A stretch of DNA of 64,000 nt, from positions 11,046,785-11,110,784 of the forward strand of contig OZ007516.1 in the NCBI GenBank assembly GCA_963931865.1. The letters run 5' to 3'. The stretch is from Axinella damicornis. Taxonomy: Eukaryota > Porifera > Demospongiae > Axinellida > Axinellidae. The notes beneath the pieces were generated by a model. That model saw only the letters and a list, made by a program, of their open reading frames with translations, made no database searches and was not told where the DNA came from. Below, piece after piece: positions 44,611 to 55,516 of the stretch. Numbering within the stretch: the stretch's first letter is position 1; every line of letters begins with the position of its first letter. The translations under genes were made by a program, and so were the position numbers.

Positions 44611-46776
44611 ATGCATTGGTTGAATATTTGCAATTTCGAAAGTTCTCTTTCACGTTGTATTGCTGTAGGTCCTGGTGTTATTAGGCCAGTGGATTTAGTA
44701 ACACTGGATGTGGGGCCATCCATCTTTCCAATACATGAGGATGTAGATAAATGTGAGTTTTCACCCATGCAAGATGGGGAGCATGATGAGCAACAAACTG
44801 GGGTGATGGTCCAAGGTCGGCTTAAGCAATGTCAGTCTTTCTGGAGGGATACCCTGGGTGCATCTGCATTCGTATTGGGCATAATAAGTGATGGATATGT
44901 GCTTCCCCTTCTGGCAGACCCTCCACCTGTTTGTTTTCGAAATCATCATTCAGCGTTGCTGCATGGGGATTTTGTGCAGAAGGAGATCTCAAACCTTCTG
45001 AAGGGTAACTGTGTGGTCCCATGTGCAGAGTGTCCGCAAGTGTGCAACCCACTGTTGGTTGTATCTAATGTGAGTGGAAAGAAGCGCCTAGTTATTGATT
45101 TGCGCTACGTAAATCAGTTTTTGCGACTTCAGAAGTTCAAGTATGAAGGCCTTCCCTTAGTTCCACAATTGTTTAACAAGGGGGAGTTCTTTGTTACTTT
45201 CGACCTCAAGTCGGGATATCACCATGTTGATATCCACCCCACGGGTTGGAAGTACCTGGGCTTCTCATGGGGTACTGGTGATCAACGACAATTTTATGTC
45301 TTCAGAGTTCTACCCTTCGGCCTCGCATCCGCATGCTACGTCTTTACCAAACTGTTGCGGCCATTGGTACGTCGATGGAGATCTTTAGGAATTAGATGCA
45401 TAGTCTATATAGATGATGGCATTGTTGGTGCAGAGTCCCACCAGGCAGCCAAGTTAGCCGGCGACATTGTAACGTCTGACCTGGATCTCTCAGGACTTGT
45501 GCTGAATGTGATAAAGTCCCACCTCACACCAATGCAGATAGGTCGTTGGCTTGGGTTCATAATTGATCTGTGCGCAGGGACATACCAGGTCCCGGAAGAC
45601 CGTATTACAAAGCTGAAGGAGGCTCTTGCATTGGTGCTGGGTGATTCCACAGTTCCGGTTCGACTCCTAGCCAGTGTAGTTGGTCAGTTGATTGCCATGG
45701 GTCTGGCTATTGGCCCGATAGCCAGATTACGTACTAGAGCACTCTATCAAGCTGTTAATGCAAGGCATTTTTGGAGTGATAAGCTACAGCTTTCGGATGA
45801 GGTGCTTGAGGAAGTTCAATTCTGGCAAGTTGCAATTGACAGCCTTAATGGTCAACCTATATGGTTTTCCCCATCAGCAACACGTGTTGCCTACTCTGAT
45901 GCCAGCTCATCCGGCTATGGTGGTTATGTGGTAGAGGTAGCTAACGATGTAGCACAAGGGCATTGGAGCCCAGAGGAAGCCATGCACAGTTCCACTTGGA
46001 GGGAGCTGAAAGCCCTTGAGAGGGTGCTGCTGTCATTTGTACCACGATTGAAAGGGCACACAGTGAAGTGGTTCACTGATAACCAAAATGTGGCTCGTAT
46101 TGTACAGTTTGGCAGTCGAAAGCAACATCTACAGGATGGTGTTTTGAGCATATTTTCCATTTGTCTAAAGGCAAACATCAGATTGGAAATGGAATGGATA
46201 CCACGGTCTGCTAATGAGAGGGCAGATTACGTTAGTAAAATAGTTGACTACGACGACTGGATGCTAGATCCCACTATATTTCAGCAGCTGGAAGCATGCT
46301 GGGGTCCCCACACAATTGACCGTTTTGCCACAGAGCACAATTCACAGATCAATCGGTTTGATAGTCGGTTCTGGTGCCCCTTTTCAGAAGCCATGGATAC
46401 ATTTACTAGAGACTGGTGTGGAGAAAACAATTGGTGGGTGCCACCAGTATATCTGGTCTGTCGGACAATTAGGCATGCACAGTCATGTTGCAGTATGGGA
46501 ACACTGGTGTGTCCACGATGGGAGTCTGCACCATTCTGGCCACTCATATGCCCAGATGGTGTGCATCTAGCAGATTTTGTTCATGATTGGTGCGAAATTC
46601 CCTTCTATTCGGGGCTCACTATCCCTGGACGGAGTGGTGGCAACATAGGCAGTTCATTACAGTTGGACTCAACTTGGCTTGCATTGCGCATTGATTTTTC
46701 AGTCCCACGTAGGCAAAACAAGCTTTTGTTTTGTACAACCATGCAAAGAAGTTGTAGTGTGTGTTCCTGTTGTTGA
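44611..46776 (+). CDS. Reverse transcriptase-RNase H (Ngaro-like ORF2)
   Basis: 721 residues. RT motifs in order: KKRLVIDLRYVN, FDLKSGYHHVDIHP (catalytic Asp198), LPFGLASACYVFTKLL, and YIDD (266-269) supplying the other two catalytic Asp. RNase H follows with Asp430 (YSDAS), Glu465 (WRELKAL), Asp490 (FTDNQN) and Asp539 (NERADYV), the complete catalytic set. The C-terminal part (IDRFATEHN, EAMDTFTRDW) is the extra domain usual in Ngaro/DIRS polyproteins. No protease or integrase is present, as expected. Confidence 0.95.
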   Translation: MHWLNICNFESSLSRCIAVGPGVIRPVDLVTLDVGPSIFPIHEDVDKCEFSPMQDGEHDEQQTGVMVQGRLKQCQSFWRDTLGASAFVLGIISDGYVLPLLADPPPVCFRNHHSALLHGDFVQKEISNLLKGNCVVPCAECPQVCNPLLVVSNVSGKKRLVIDLRYVNQFLRLQKFKYEGLPLVPQLFNKGEFFVTFDLKSGYHHVDIHPTGWKYLGFSWGTGDQRQFYVFRVLPFGLASACYVFTKLLRPLVRRWRSLGIRCIVYIDDGIVGAESHQAAKLAGDIVTSDLDLSGLVLNVIKSHLTPMQIGRWLGFIIDLCAGTYQVPEDRITKLKEALALVLGDSTVPVRLLASVVGQLIAMGLAIGPIARLRTRALYQAVNARHFWSDKLQLSDEVLEEVQFWQVAIDSLNGQPIWFSPSATRVAYSDASSSGYGGYVVEVANDVAQGHWSPEEAMHSSTWRELKALERVLLSFVPRLKGHTVKWFTDNQNVARIVQFGSRKQHLQDGVLSIFSICLKANIRLEMEWIPRSANERADYVSKIVDYDDWMLDPTIFQQLEACWGPHTIDRFATEHNSQINRFDSRFWCPFSEAMDTFTRDWCGENNWWVPPVYLVCRTIRHAQSCCSMGTLVCPRWESAPFWPLICPDGVHLADFVHDWCEIPFYSGLTIPGRSGGNIGSSLQLDSTWLALRIDFSVPRRQNKLLFCTTMQRSCSVCSCC

Positions 46777-47242
46777 CATTTCATGTCACTACTAGTCATG
46801 TTCTCCAGTGAGTTATTGAGGCTACTTGTTGAGCACGATAGTACAAGTTATATTGGTTTGGGGACAGTAGCATGCTGTTAATGTATGTGATGTGTATTGT
46901 GGAGTTGGCACTGGCTAGTGTCATGTTGAGTTCTCCTGGAGACTCATCTGTTACATTTCACAAACACACACGGTGTGGAAATGTAATTTGGACTCTGCCT
47001 AATTGTACGATGGTACCCTGTATTTTGCAAGAGCAGGATGCACAAGGTGCAGGAGCATATGGTCCTGTGAGGACGGGGCTGCTGGCATGAGTATGCAGCA
47101 GCAGAGTGTCCTACGAGGACTGGCTGCACAAGTGTGCAGAAGCACATGGTGCTGAGATTACTACTATACTATTGAATGTGAGCTCAAGTAGGTTGTCCTG
47201 GATAAGTTTATCAACCTTGGTTTTCTCTCTGTCTGCACTTGG

Positions 47243-48262
47243 TTGTATGTTGCAGATGTACTCACTGGTGGAATCTGGTTAGAGTCCATGCAGGTACAAG
47301 ATGAGGAGCTCAAGGGTCTAGCTGCATTTTTGCCCAGGGTTGTGCTATGTGGTAAGGCTCCGTCCACCGTTACCAAATACACTGGAGCGTTTAAACGCTG
47401 GAAGGCATGGGCGAGTAACAAGCATGAAGTCCAAGTTTTTCCTGCTAAACCCTTTCATGTAGCTCTCTATTTGAGTTACCTGATCCAGAAATCCAATACA
47501 TGTTCACCAGTGGAGGGAGCAGTACATGCATTGTCATGGGTGCATTGTGTTGGGACTGTAGAAGACCCGACTCAACATCCACTAGTCAGGCAAGTCCTGG
47601 CTGGAGCTAAGCGCATTCTTGCTCAACGTACATCTAAGAAAGAGCCTATTACACCAGAAATTTTAGAGCAGTTGGTGAGGAGGTTTGGAGCTAGTGATGC
47701 TAAGCTGTCGGATGTGCGCACAATTACAATGTGTTTGGTTGCGTTTGCAGCTTTCCTCCGATTTAGTAAGCTAGCTGGCCTGAAAGAGTCTGATGTACTG
47801 ATCTTCGATGATCACATGGAGCTCTATATTGAATCAAGCAAGACAGATCAGTATAGAGATGGGGCCTGGGTGGTAGTCTCTCGGACTGACTCTAGCCTTT
47901 GTCCAGTCACCATGACTGAGCGATACATATCGTTGGCCAACATTGGCAAGAGTCAGGAATGCCATTTATTTAGGGGCTTGTTGGTGACAAAGAATGGAGA
48001 ACGCCTACGCCCATCAGGCTCACTGAGTTATTCTAGGGTTCGTGAATTGGTGTTGGACAAGCTCTCGGCGATTGGGTTGGACAAACGCAAATTTGGTCTA
48101 CATAGCTTACGCTCAGGTGGTGCCTCAGCTGCAGCTAATGCTGGCATACCAGATCGCTGGTTTAAACGCCACGGTCGTTGGAGGAGTGAGAATGCCAAGG
48201 ATGGGTACATCAAAGACTCACTTCATAATCGGTTACAAGTCACTAAAAGTATTGGTTTGTAA
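47243..48262 (+). CDS. Tyrosine recombinase (Ngaro-like ORF3)
   Basis: Phage-integrase-type recombinase. Counted from 47243, the catalytic residues are Arg173 (FLRFS), His287 and Arg290 (HSLR), His310 (HGRW) and nucleophile Tyr322 (GYIKD). It integrates the circular DNA intermediate. The frame is open upstream to 47192 but has no ATG before 47288 (residue 16, MQVQDEEL), which is the likely start unless splicing supplies one. A good splice acceptor ends at 47255. The stop is followed within 30 nt by repeat B1. Confidence 0.93.
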   Translation: MYVADVLTGGIWLESMQVQDEELKGLAAFLPRVVLCGKAPSTVTKYTGAFKRWKAWASNKHEVQVFPAKPFHVALYLSYLIQKSNTCSPVEGAVHALSWVHCVGTVEDPTQHPLVRQVLAGAKRILAQRTSKKEPITPEILEQLVRRFGASDAKLSDVRTITMCLVAFAAFLRFSKLAGLKESDVLIFDDHMELYIESSKTDQYRDGAWVVVSRTDSSLCPVTMTERYISLANIGKSQECHLFRGLLVTKNGERLRPSGSLSYSRVRELVLDKLSAIGLDKRKFGLHSLRSGGASAAANAGIPDRWFKRHGRWRSENAKDGYIKDSLHNRLQVTKSIGL

Positions 48263-48291
48263 TCATATCAATTACCCTTTCTTTGTTTCCT

Positions 48292-48377
48292 CAGCTATGC
48301 CACGGGTAACCCCAATGCTGTTGTATGATGCATGGTTTGTGAGTGTTGGTAGGGTGCATGTGGGGCTTCGATGAGAG
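48292..48377 (+). repeat. Ngaro-like repeat B1
   Basis: 86 bp, same as 49126-49211, directly joined to A2. The B1-A2 junction has the structure expected of the circle junction. Confidence 0.93.
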
Positions 48378-48378
48378 G

Positions 48379-48555
48379 TATATTTTATGTCGTTTGAACG
48401 TAGTAAATTAGACGGGAAATAACCTCTCATTAGTGCATGAGCATGCGCACATTTAACGGGGTGTGGCGGGAAAGTTGGGTATTTAAAGCAGGTATGGTCT
48501 AGGTAAGTATCTCTCTCGGCATATTCTGTCACGGCAAAGCAGTCACGTAGGTGAT

Positions 48556-48556
<1 letters not shown>
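48379..48556 (+). repeat. Ngaro-like repeat A2
   Basis: 178 bp, same as A1. It carries a second copy of the TATA-like box and splice donor. Confidence 0.93.
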
Positions 48557-48590
<34 letters not shown>

Positions 48591-49125
48591 CCCTAGTATG
48601 ATCATGTGTCACTTGTGTTTCTTTGAGTCTTTTTTACCCAGAGGTATTAGAGGCTTTGCTGAGGCACAACAGGCGTGCAGCTAGTTCCTCACATTGGTGG
48701 AAAGGACAGAGGGTGGAGACCATTCTGAGGACATGGAACAGTTATGGACCAATTCGCAATGGACACATTCTGATGACATGGAACAGTATGGATCAATTCA
48801 AAGGACAGCGTGGGACTATTCTGGAGAAATGGAACAATTATGGACCAATTCACTAGCTGTATTTGGCTATATGTTTCATAGCTTAGTGGCAGGGATGTCA
48901 TTTTGTAATTTTGGTTGGGTTTTTTCCCTCGCACAAATTTTTCCCATAATGAGATGGGTTTTTTGGCTGTGTGTAGGGTTTTTTCCCCTGGGTATCCTGG
49001 CCACATACCCTAAATAAAGGCCCACTGGTCACTTGCGTGACTGTTTTGGCTCATCCCTGCCTGTTGTTGTATTGTGGTTGTGTTACTGTACTGGGCCGGC
49101 ACACATTAATGCTTTGCCATCCGTG
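48557..49125. other. Ngaro-like 3' tail: poly-C and ~46-bp repeats
   Basis: Begins with a 40-bp poly-C (48558-48597) directly after A2. Bases 48715-48860 hold about three units around ATTCTGATGACATGGAACAG...GGACCAATTC. Non-coding. Confidence 0.8.
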
Positions 49126-49211
49126 CAGCTATGCCACGGGTAACCCCAATGCTGTTGTATGATGCATGGTTTGTGAGTGTTGGTAGGGTGCATGTGGGGC
49201 TTCGATGAGAG
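49126..49211 (+). repeat. Ngaro-like terminal repeat B2 (right end)
   Basis: 86 bp, same as B1. Sequence identity stops at GATGAGAG, which marks the right end of the element. Confidence 0.93.
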
Positions 49212-52211
49212 AGGGTACAAATCACATGCACCTTAGAGGCCCAATTAGGTACAACTGAACAGAGGGCGCACTAACTGTCAATTATATTTTTGACAGTTTT
49301 GATAAGAACATTAAGTTGCCATGGAACTCTCATGGACCCTAGGGTGCATACTAGTACCCTGGGGTGCACAGATCCCTACATGCCTATATAGGCCTAATCT
49401 GCTCCAAGGATCATGTGTTCTCTTGACCCACGGTAGTACGTACTGCAGAACGGAGCTGATATTGATATCCCAGGTGGCAGGGTGTAGTTGTCACTAATGA
49501 ACTTAACACACACACACACAATACACTGGAATCGAGATCAAGAGGGAATGATTCTAGCAGCTTCCAAATTTGGCCTCTCAAGCTGTTTTTTACTTAATTG
49601 ATCTATGAACCCTGGTTTACATCACCTACACGAATGGCAATTTTAACTCGCCCAGGTGCAGAATCGGATGGATCACACTCGAAAAAATCTCCAGTTCCAT
49701 TCCATGCCATAGTGATGCAGATGCAAATCAATTCCCATTTATACCACCAAATACAAAGGTGCCCTGCTTAAATTCTTAATTGAGATTGGGTCCTCCATTC
49801 CTGGATATAATTCCCTTGGTCTGCACCTGAAGATCTTGCTCCAGCTCCTCCCTCTGCTCTGCTCCTCTTCAGGTCATTGCCGGCACTCTAACTTGGCCAA
49901 CAGGTCATGCAGCTTGGGGAGAGGATGGATTGAAGGGGGAGGGGAGAGAGAGAGAGCAGAATAGGGTTGGAGGTTACATAGCCTGGGGTGGTGTATATAA
50001 TGCTTCTAGCGATATACATACTGTACTTGAGCTACCGCACAGTACCTAATTAAAGTGACAACTGATTTAGTCGCTTAAAGTGACTAAACAGTTTAGTCAC
50101 TTAAAGTGACTAAACTGGAAACTAAACTGACTCAAAATATTACTCCTGAGCTGAAGTATTTTGCCTCATCACCAAGAGAACGCACTTATCAAGGAAATAG
50201 GAATGTCGTGGGGAAAATGTGAGCCAGCCTCTGTCCAAATCAGCTACACATTGCTGGTGCTATCGTTCATGATTGTACCCTTGTAAGTATGCTTCCAGCC
50301 TCACTACCAAATTATCTGTTCGGCTGATTGTTGTTAATGCTTCCAGTGAGAGTGCAAGCAAAGAGCAGCTGAGAGGATAAAGACTCAACATGTAGGCTGG
50401 ACAACAGCACAATCAGTGTTGGCAAGAATGACATGAGCAAGAGCGCCAGAGGGGAGAGTGAGCAAGCCTGCTGCTCTGAAGGGGCAAAGTCACTAACGCA
50501 GGTATAAGAGCAGTGAATTTAGACAGAAGGTGGTCACAGTGGTCGAAAAATGGATTACATGTTGAGCATTCAAATGTACTAACACTTTAGATTTTGATTG
50601 GACATTTACAAAATATGTTAGGTCATGTGTGTATATGTGTATTGGGAAAAAAGATCTTGGTTGACTGGAACTCATGCATAAAGAAAGAGAGAAAAAAAAT
50701 TGGCTGATTCAAACCCGGTCATGCACTTAGGTGATTGTATTGGTCATGCCTACAGAACAAGACTGCATTAGTATGTGGTCATTTATAATGTACAGAAATG
50801 ACCGCATGTTACTTCGACCTCTGGGTCATATTTCACATAGCCCAGGTAATGTTCAACCCATCGCCCTACTTCTAGCTGGACCAATTCGTTGGCAATACAC
50901 TAGCATATTGGTGGGAGGAGCATGCAGTTAATTAATCGTCTTCAAAGGGAGTTTGGAGACTCACTCTGTCCTACTGTTTGCAAGCTCCAGGAGTGTGGTT
51001 ATGTATGCAAAGCTAGTCACTGCAGTAGCTAGGTGGAGGCAATCAGTCTAAAGAAACTCTGACTGCAAAAATACTCATCCACAGGACAGGATACAGACTT
51101 TGACCAAAATTTAATATTTAGTTATCCAACTCATGGATTAATACAATGAGGGAATCGAATGTATTCCACCTTGGTAAAAAATGAGTTGATGGTGCTAATT
51201 GGGGACTTCAGCATTCCTGTAAGTGTTACAACACGGATTGGCAGTACATTTTCATTGTGCGGACAATGTCATAACGTACGTACACTTAATCAGCAGACTT
51301 GGGTAGTCTTAGGCATCTTGCTGCTACAGCTTGACCCATACTTCTAGCCAATGAAATTATTGCATTCCAGAATACTATTCGATTTCTATTAGGATTTGCC
51401 AAGTGTAATTCCTGGAGGATATTGATCAATCAACATGGATATTGGTCTGGCAGGAGGTATATAGACACGTTAAGGTAATGGACACACCTTCGCATTCAGC
51501 ACATGCCCTGGCCCTATAATATATCCCTAACCCGTTGCCCTACTTTCTGCCAGAACAATAAGTACTTCCCAGCAGGACCAATAACCACTTTGTTGATGGA
51601 AAGGCAATATACACCAGCATGTTAGTGGGAGGAGCAGTTTATTCTTCAAAGGGAGTTTGTAGACTTGGTGTACACACATGGTTGTTCAAGTTATGAATTT
51701 TCTGTCTTGTGGGTATTTTATGTCTGCCTTACCAATCTGCAGTACACTGGTCTAGCTGTGAGTACAAGCTGGTGGATGCAATCAGAGTCTGCTGAAGTGA
51801 CCAACATAATATAGTAGGAACATTAGACCTGAGGGTTCATTCCATGAGTTTGGACTCTGCCCTACTGCTTGCACGTACCAGGAGTGTGGTGTGCTAAAGT
51901 TCCATGTATGCTCCAAAGCAAAGCTAGGTAGTCACCTACGTTGCATAATGTGTACTATTGTATGTGTAGCTGCTTGTGTGTGTGCAGAATTAAGTTCTGC
52001 TTTGTGTCTGTGACATGTGGCACAAAATCCACAGAGACACAAAACAGAACTCACACACAAATGTCAACAGAACCTAGCACAGTTTAGGTTACACATTCCT
52101 CAGTTTAAGTTACGACACGAAATTATGGTCATGCACTATCATTTGCTGGTACTAACCTAATAGACCAAATTCCATGTTTCTGTGGCTATGACAACAATTA
52201 GTTAACAACCC
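49212..52211. other. Gene-poor, dispersed repeat pieces
   Basis: No exon recognised. Bases 50740-51050 and 51480-51930 are two diverged copies of one sequence (CCCTACTT, GGGAGGAGCA, TTCTTCAAAGGGAGTTTG, CAGGAGTGTGG), with a third partial copy at 60000-60120. Bases 50066-50114 are tandem palindromes of TTTAGTCACTTAAAGTGACTAAA. Confidence 0.55.
50066..50114. repeat. Two adjacent palindromes TTTAGTCRCTTAAAGTGACTAAA
   Basis: Two nearly identical 23-bp palindromes separated by CAG. This could be a cruciform or a dimeric binding site. Confidence 0.9.
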
Positions 52212-52328
52212 TAGCCTCATTCCCAGGCCAACCCTGTTCTTTCTGTTCTTCGGTTTGCATTTACAATAATACACGGATGCGGACCCATCAACACAAACAA
52301 AAACGGGGTAGGCCTGGGAATGAGGCTA
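52212..52328. mobile_element. 117-bp TAGCCTCATTCCCAGG MITE with 9-bp TSD
   Basis: Inverted ends TAGCCTCATTCCCAGGCC and GGCCTGGGAATGAGGCTA. Flanks TAACAACCC and GAACAACCC differ at one of nine positions. Confidence 0.88.
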
Positions 52329-52837
52329 GAACAACCCCTTGTACCCATTGGTCACCATGCAGATAGGCTGCATCCCACATAACCCAAGTACAGAAATTGG
52401 CTGCATCAACTATAAGCCTTCTTCATAAATACTATGATAGAAACATTACAAAAATAAAATTAATGCTGCAATTATGCTCAACACTTACATTTTAATTCCT
52501 GCATCTAATTACTTTGAATTCCCCGGGATCAATGGCTTTACATCCTCTCATCTAAAGACCACATGCACATGCAACACAATCACATAATTGGTTTGGGGCA
52601 ACATACTAAGTCGAGAGTCTATTGACCCGGGTCCCTTGGGACCGACGGTTTATATCCCCTCCAAAGGATGCGGTTTGAGGTGAAACACCTTCAAGAACAC
52701 ACCTACACATTTTTAGGGTACAGCTGAGTGAACTCCTAGGAGAAAGAAAATCTTCTATGGCAATGGTTACAGATTCGATTAGCAGTCATGCACTTGGCCA
52801 CCAGCTTTAACCACGCTATAATATTAAGCAGGCCCAG

Positions 52838-52943
52838 TCTAGCCTAGCCACTAGCCCCTCTCCGCCCGGCCGGTCAAGCGCGCGCGCGGCAAAGCCACGC
52901 GCCCGCTTGACCGGCCGGGCAGAGAGGGGCTAGTGGCTAGACT
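52838..52943. repeat. GC-rich foldback (GTCTAGCC...GGCTAGAC)
   Basis: Arms of about 45 bp including CACTAGCCCCTCTCC and CGGCCGGTCAAGCG with few mismatches, around a GC-repeat centre. A very stable hairpin. Confidence 0.88.
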
Positions 52944-53228
52944 AATGCAGGCCTACCTACTCCCGCCATGAATGGCAGCACCAGACTGTATGAGAATTAA
53001 GACAAACCAGTATGGCAGTATCACATTATTACTTGTAAGATATGCAGGCACAACTCCACAAGCAAGCAGGTCATGGGTTCTACTTTCAGTGCCAGCAATG
53101 TTACCCACAGGAAGTTCCTCCACAGCGTATGAGGAAGTGAAGCCAAGATAATACCCACCCACTCTCTGGGTCCTAATACTCATCTCCTTACTCCTTACTA
53201 ATAACTACGCACCCACTTCCTCAATTTT
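52944..53228. other. No gene recognised
   Basis: Short unique-looking stretch between two foldback elements. The minus-strand frame 53183-52953 has no family similarity that I recognise. Confidence 0.4.
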
Positions 53229-53664
53229 AAGGTTACGGGATACTCGTACGCGCGCCGTGCGAAATGTATTGGGAAATCTATACTTAAATAAGCTCGCTAA
53301 CCAAAAATCTCTGGTATGAAGAGCGTGAGCAACTTGATTTTGGCGGTGGAGGTACGCTGTCACAAGGTGCAGGGCATGACGGAAGCTTTTTTTGATAGCA
53401 TAATCCCTGGCAAATTTATCTGCTGTCCCGCTCAAGAAAAGTGGTAAATACGGCTTTTTGGTGAACTAAACTGCTCGTTTTGCACGGCTATACAGCGTAT
53501 CAGTAAAAGCTTCCGTCATGCCCTGCACCTTGCGACAGCGTACCTCCACCTCCAGAAATCAAATTGCTCATGCTGTTCGTACTAGCTAGAGATTCTTGGT
53601 TAGCGAGCTTAAGTATACATTTCTCAATACATTTCGCACAGCGCGCGAACGAGTATCCCGCAAT
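53229..53664. mobile_element. Foldback element with ~170-bp imperfect arms
   Basis: Left arm begins CGGGATACTCGTACGCGCGC and right arm ends GCGCGCGAACGAGTATCCCG. Arms include GGAGGTACGCTGTCACAAGG and its inverse, loop about 53400-53505. No clear target duplication. Confidence 0.85.
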
Positions 53665-53879
53665 TGTATATGCCTTTCTTTCACTGCCTACTAGGGGACC
53701 CAATGAAAATCTAAGATGAAAGTAACCTTGAATCAAGTGTGCTAGAACCCAAGAACCAAGTGACCAAGTTTGCAAACTGCAGTTACTAATGCCTCTATGA
53801 CTTCCATCAGGAGCGCATAAATATATTGAGAGTTAAATGCCAAAATATTGGTTTTTCAATTTTATATGGGAGGTTATAA

Positions 53880-54810
53880 TTATAGGAACATGCCATCAAC
53901 AGGTATGAACGGAAATGGTCCGGCTACTGACACACTCTGCTAATGGTACCTATTGATTTTCAGTGATGCTTGCTAAATTCATCGTTAAAAGTCACTTCAA
54001 ACCAATCAAAATAATTATGATGTTTTGTGGGAGGTTATATACGAACATACCTTCAACAGGTATCAACACAAGTGGTCCGGCTATTAACCCTTTGCCCCCG
54101 AGGCGCATGCGCAGAAATCAATCGCGTGGTTACACAAACGCTAATTAAAAATGGCGATTTTTGTGTTGTATCGATTCATTGGCATTGTATCTTGTAAAAT
54201 AGCTGAGTTCAGGTATTGATAGTTATACTTATTTGGCTTGAAAACAAACCTGCTTCGTTCCTGAAGTAGTCCCGCGACTTGACAGTGAGGCCTGGGAAAG
54301 ACACAACGGTGGAAACGCGGGTTGTCGCTGAGCTCTCGAGAATGACGGCAAAACCACGGCAGAGGTTGGCTGACTGGCCCAGCAACGGTAGGTTACCAGT
54401 GTGGGTGAGCTAACTGGCTAGTACAAACTCGATACAACAACTTGCTCGTAGGATATAAGCTGTAAATTGCCGTCACTAAGTGCACATCGATCGATAAGTA
54501 AACTTCTAACGCGATTTGTGGGGAAAGTCCCTATGGCAAGCCACAGCTAATTATGCTTCGCTCGACTTCCTGTGACAAGTAAATCACTTATCTAAAGTCC
54601 GATCGCGTAGCTATGGCGATAAATGGTCGGAATCCAGTTACGGGCGCGTACGGGCGCTCTCGGGGTTTTAGCACGTGAAAAATTCGGGCGCATACGGGCG
54701 CTATCGGGTTGAAAGGGTTAACACACTCTACTGATGGTATACCTATGGATTTTCAAGAATGTTAGCTAAATTTCATTGTGAAAAGTCACTTCAAACCAAT
54801 CGTCTAATCT
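53880..54810. repeat. Tandem ~150-bp repeat split by a MITE
   Basis: ACATGCCATCAACAGGTATGAAC...GGTCCGGCTACTGACACACTCTGC at 53888 recurs at 54046, and the second unit is interrupted by the TTAA-flanked MITE at 54088-54717. The first unit serves as the empty-site reference. Confidence 0.8.
54088..54717. mobile_element. piggyBac-like MITE in a TTAA site
   Basis: TTAA at 54084-54087 and 54718-54721. Ends CCCTTTGCCCC and the inverse of CCCTTTCAACCC. A TTAA duplication plus CCC-starting ends is the piggyBac hallmark. The right part repeats GGGCGC(A/G)TACGGGCGCT. No transposase. Confidence 0.85.
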
Positions 54811-54941
54811 TCTATGGGGATAAAAATAATAGTCACTTCACAGTCCAAAGTTGATACATCCAGTGAAATCCATCAGTACCATTGGTTTCAGGGTGGTGCT
54901 TAAAAGTCACTTGAACTAATCTTGACCATCATTTTGACATT

Positions 54942-55516
54942 AAGGTGGTGTCCCTGCCAAAAATTTTTTTTTACGTTTATTTCTGGAAAACCGTACATGT
55001 AGGGGGTATGCAACTGAAAATGCAACCCAGTGATCTTCTCAATGAGCTCTCTTCAATGAACACCATTCAGGGTGAATTTGCATTTTCATATTTTTTCCCC
55101 TTGACCCCCTTCAGGAATTACTCAATGTCATTGCATAGCACTCGTGATTTTAGACACCGTGTAAAAAATTCAGTTGTGTAGGGGGTACATAAGTCGAGAT
55201 ATCAATGCCCCAAAACACAAAAACTGGTGAAAATTCGCATTATTGGGGCATTGATATCTCAATTCGTGTACCCCCTACACACCTGAAATTTTTACACAGT
55301 GTCTAAAATCACAAGTGCTATGCACTGACATTGAGTAATTCCTGAAGGGGGTCAAGGAAAAAAAATTGGAAATGCAAATTCACCCTGTATGTTTCAAAAA
55401 GTGTTCATTGAAGAGATCTCATTGAGAAGATCACTGGGTTGCATTTTCAGTTGCATACCCCCTACGGTTTTCCAGAAATAAACGTCGAAAAAAGATTTGG
55501 CAGGGACACCACCTTA
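54942..55516. mobile_element. Very large foldback MITE, arms ~275 bp
   Basis: Outer ends AAGGTGGTGTCCCTGCCAAA and inverse. The arms pair almost throughout, including TAGGGGGTAYGCAACTGAAA and GATATCAATGCCCCAA, around a loop near 55215-55235. Flanked by TA. A transcript would form a very long double-stranded RNA. Confidence 0.92.

Larger units (their letters stand above)
43434..49211 (+). mobile_element. Ngaro-like (DIRS superfamily) tyrosine-recombinase retrotransposon
   Basis: About 5.78 kb with the split-direct-repeat layout A1 - ORFs - B1 A2 - B2: A1 43434-43611, B1 48292-48377, A2 48379-48556, B2 49126-49211. Both A copies are 178 bp and both B copies 86 bp, with no difference seen by eye. 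The three ORFs are gag with a CCHC knuckle, RT-RNase H and a tyrosine recombinase, with no methylase or DDE integrase. Elements of this type are thought to integrate as circles using the recombinase, so no target duplication is expected, and none is seen. All three frames are open, so the element may be competent. Confidence 0.95.
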
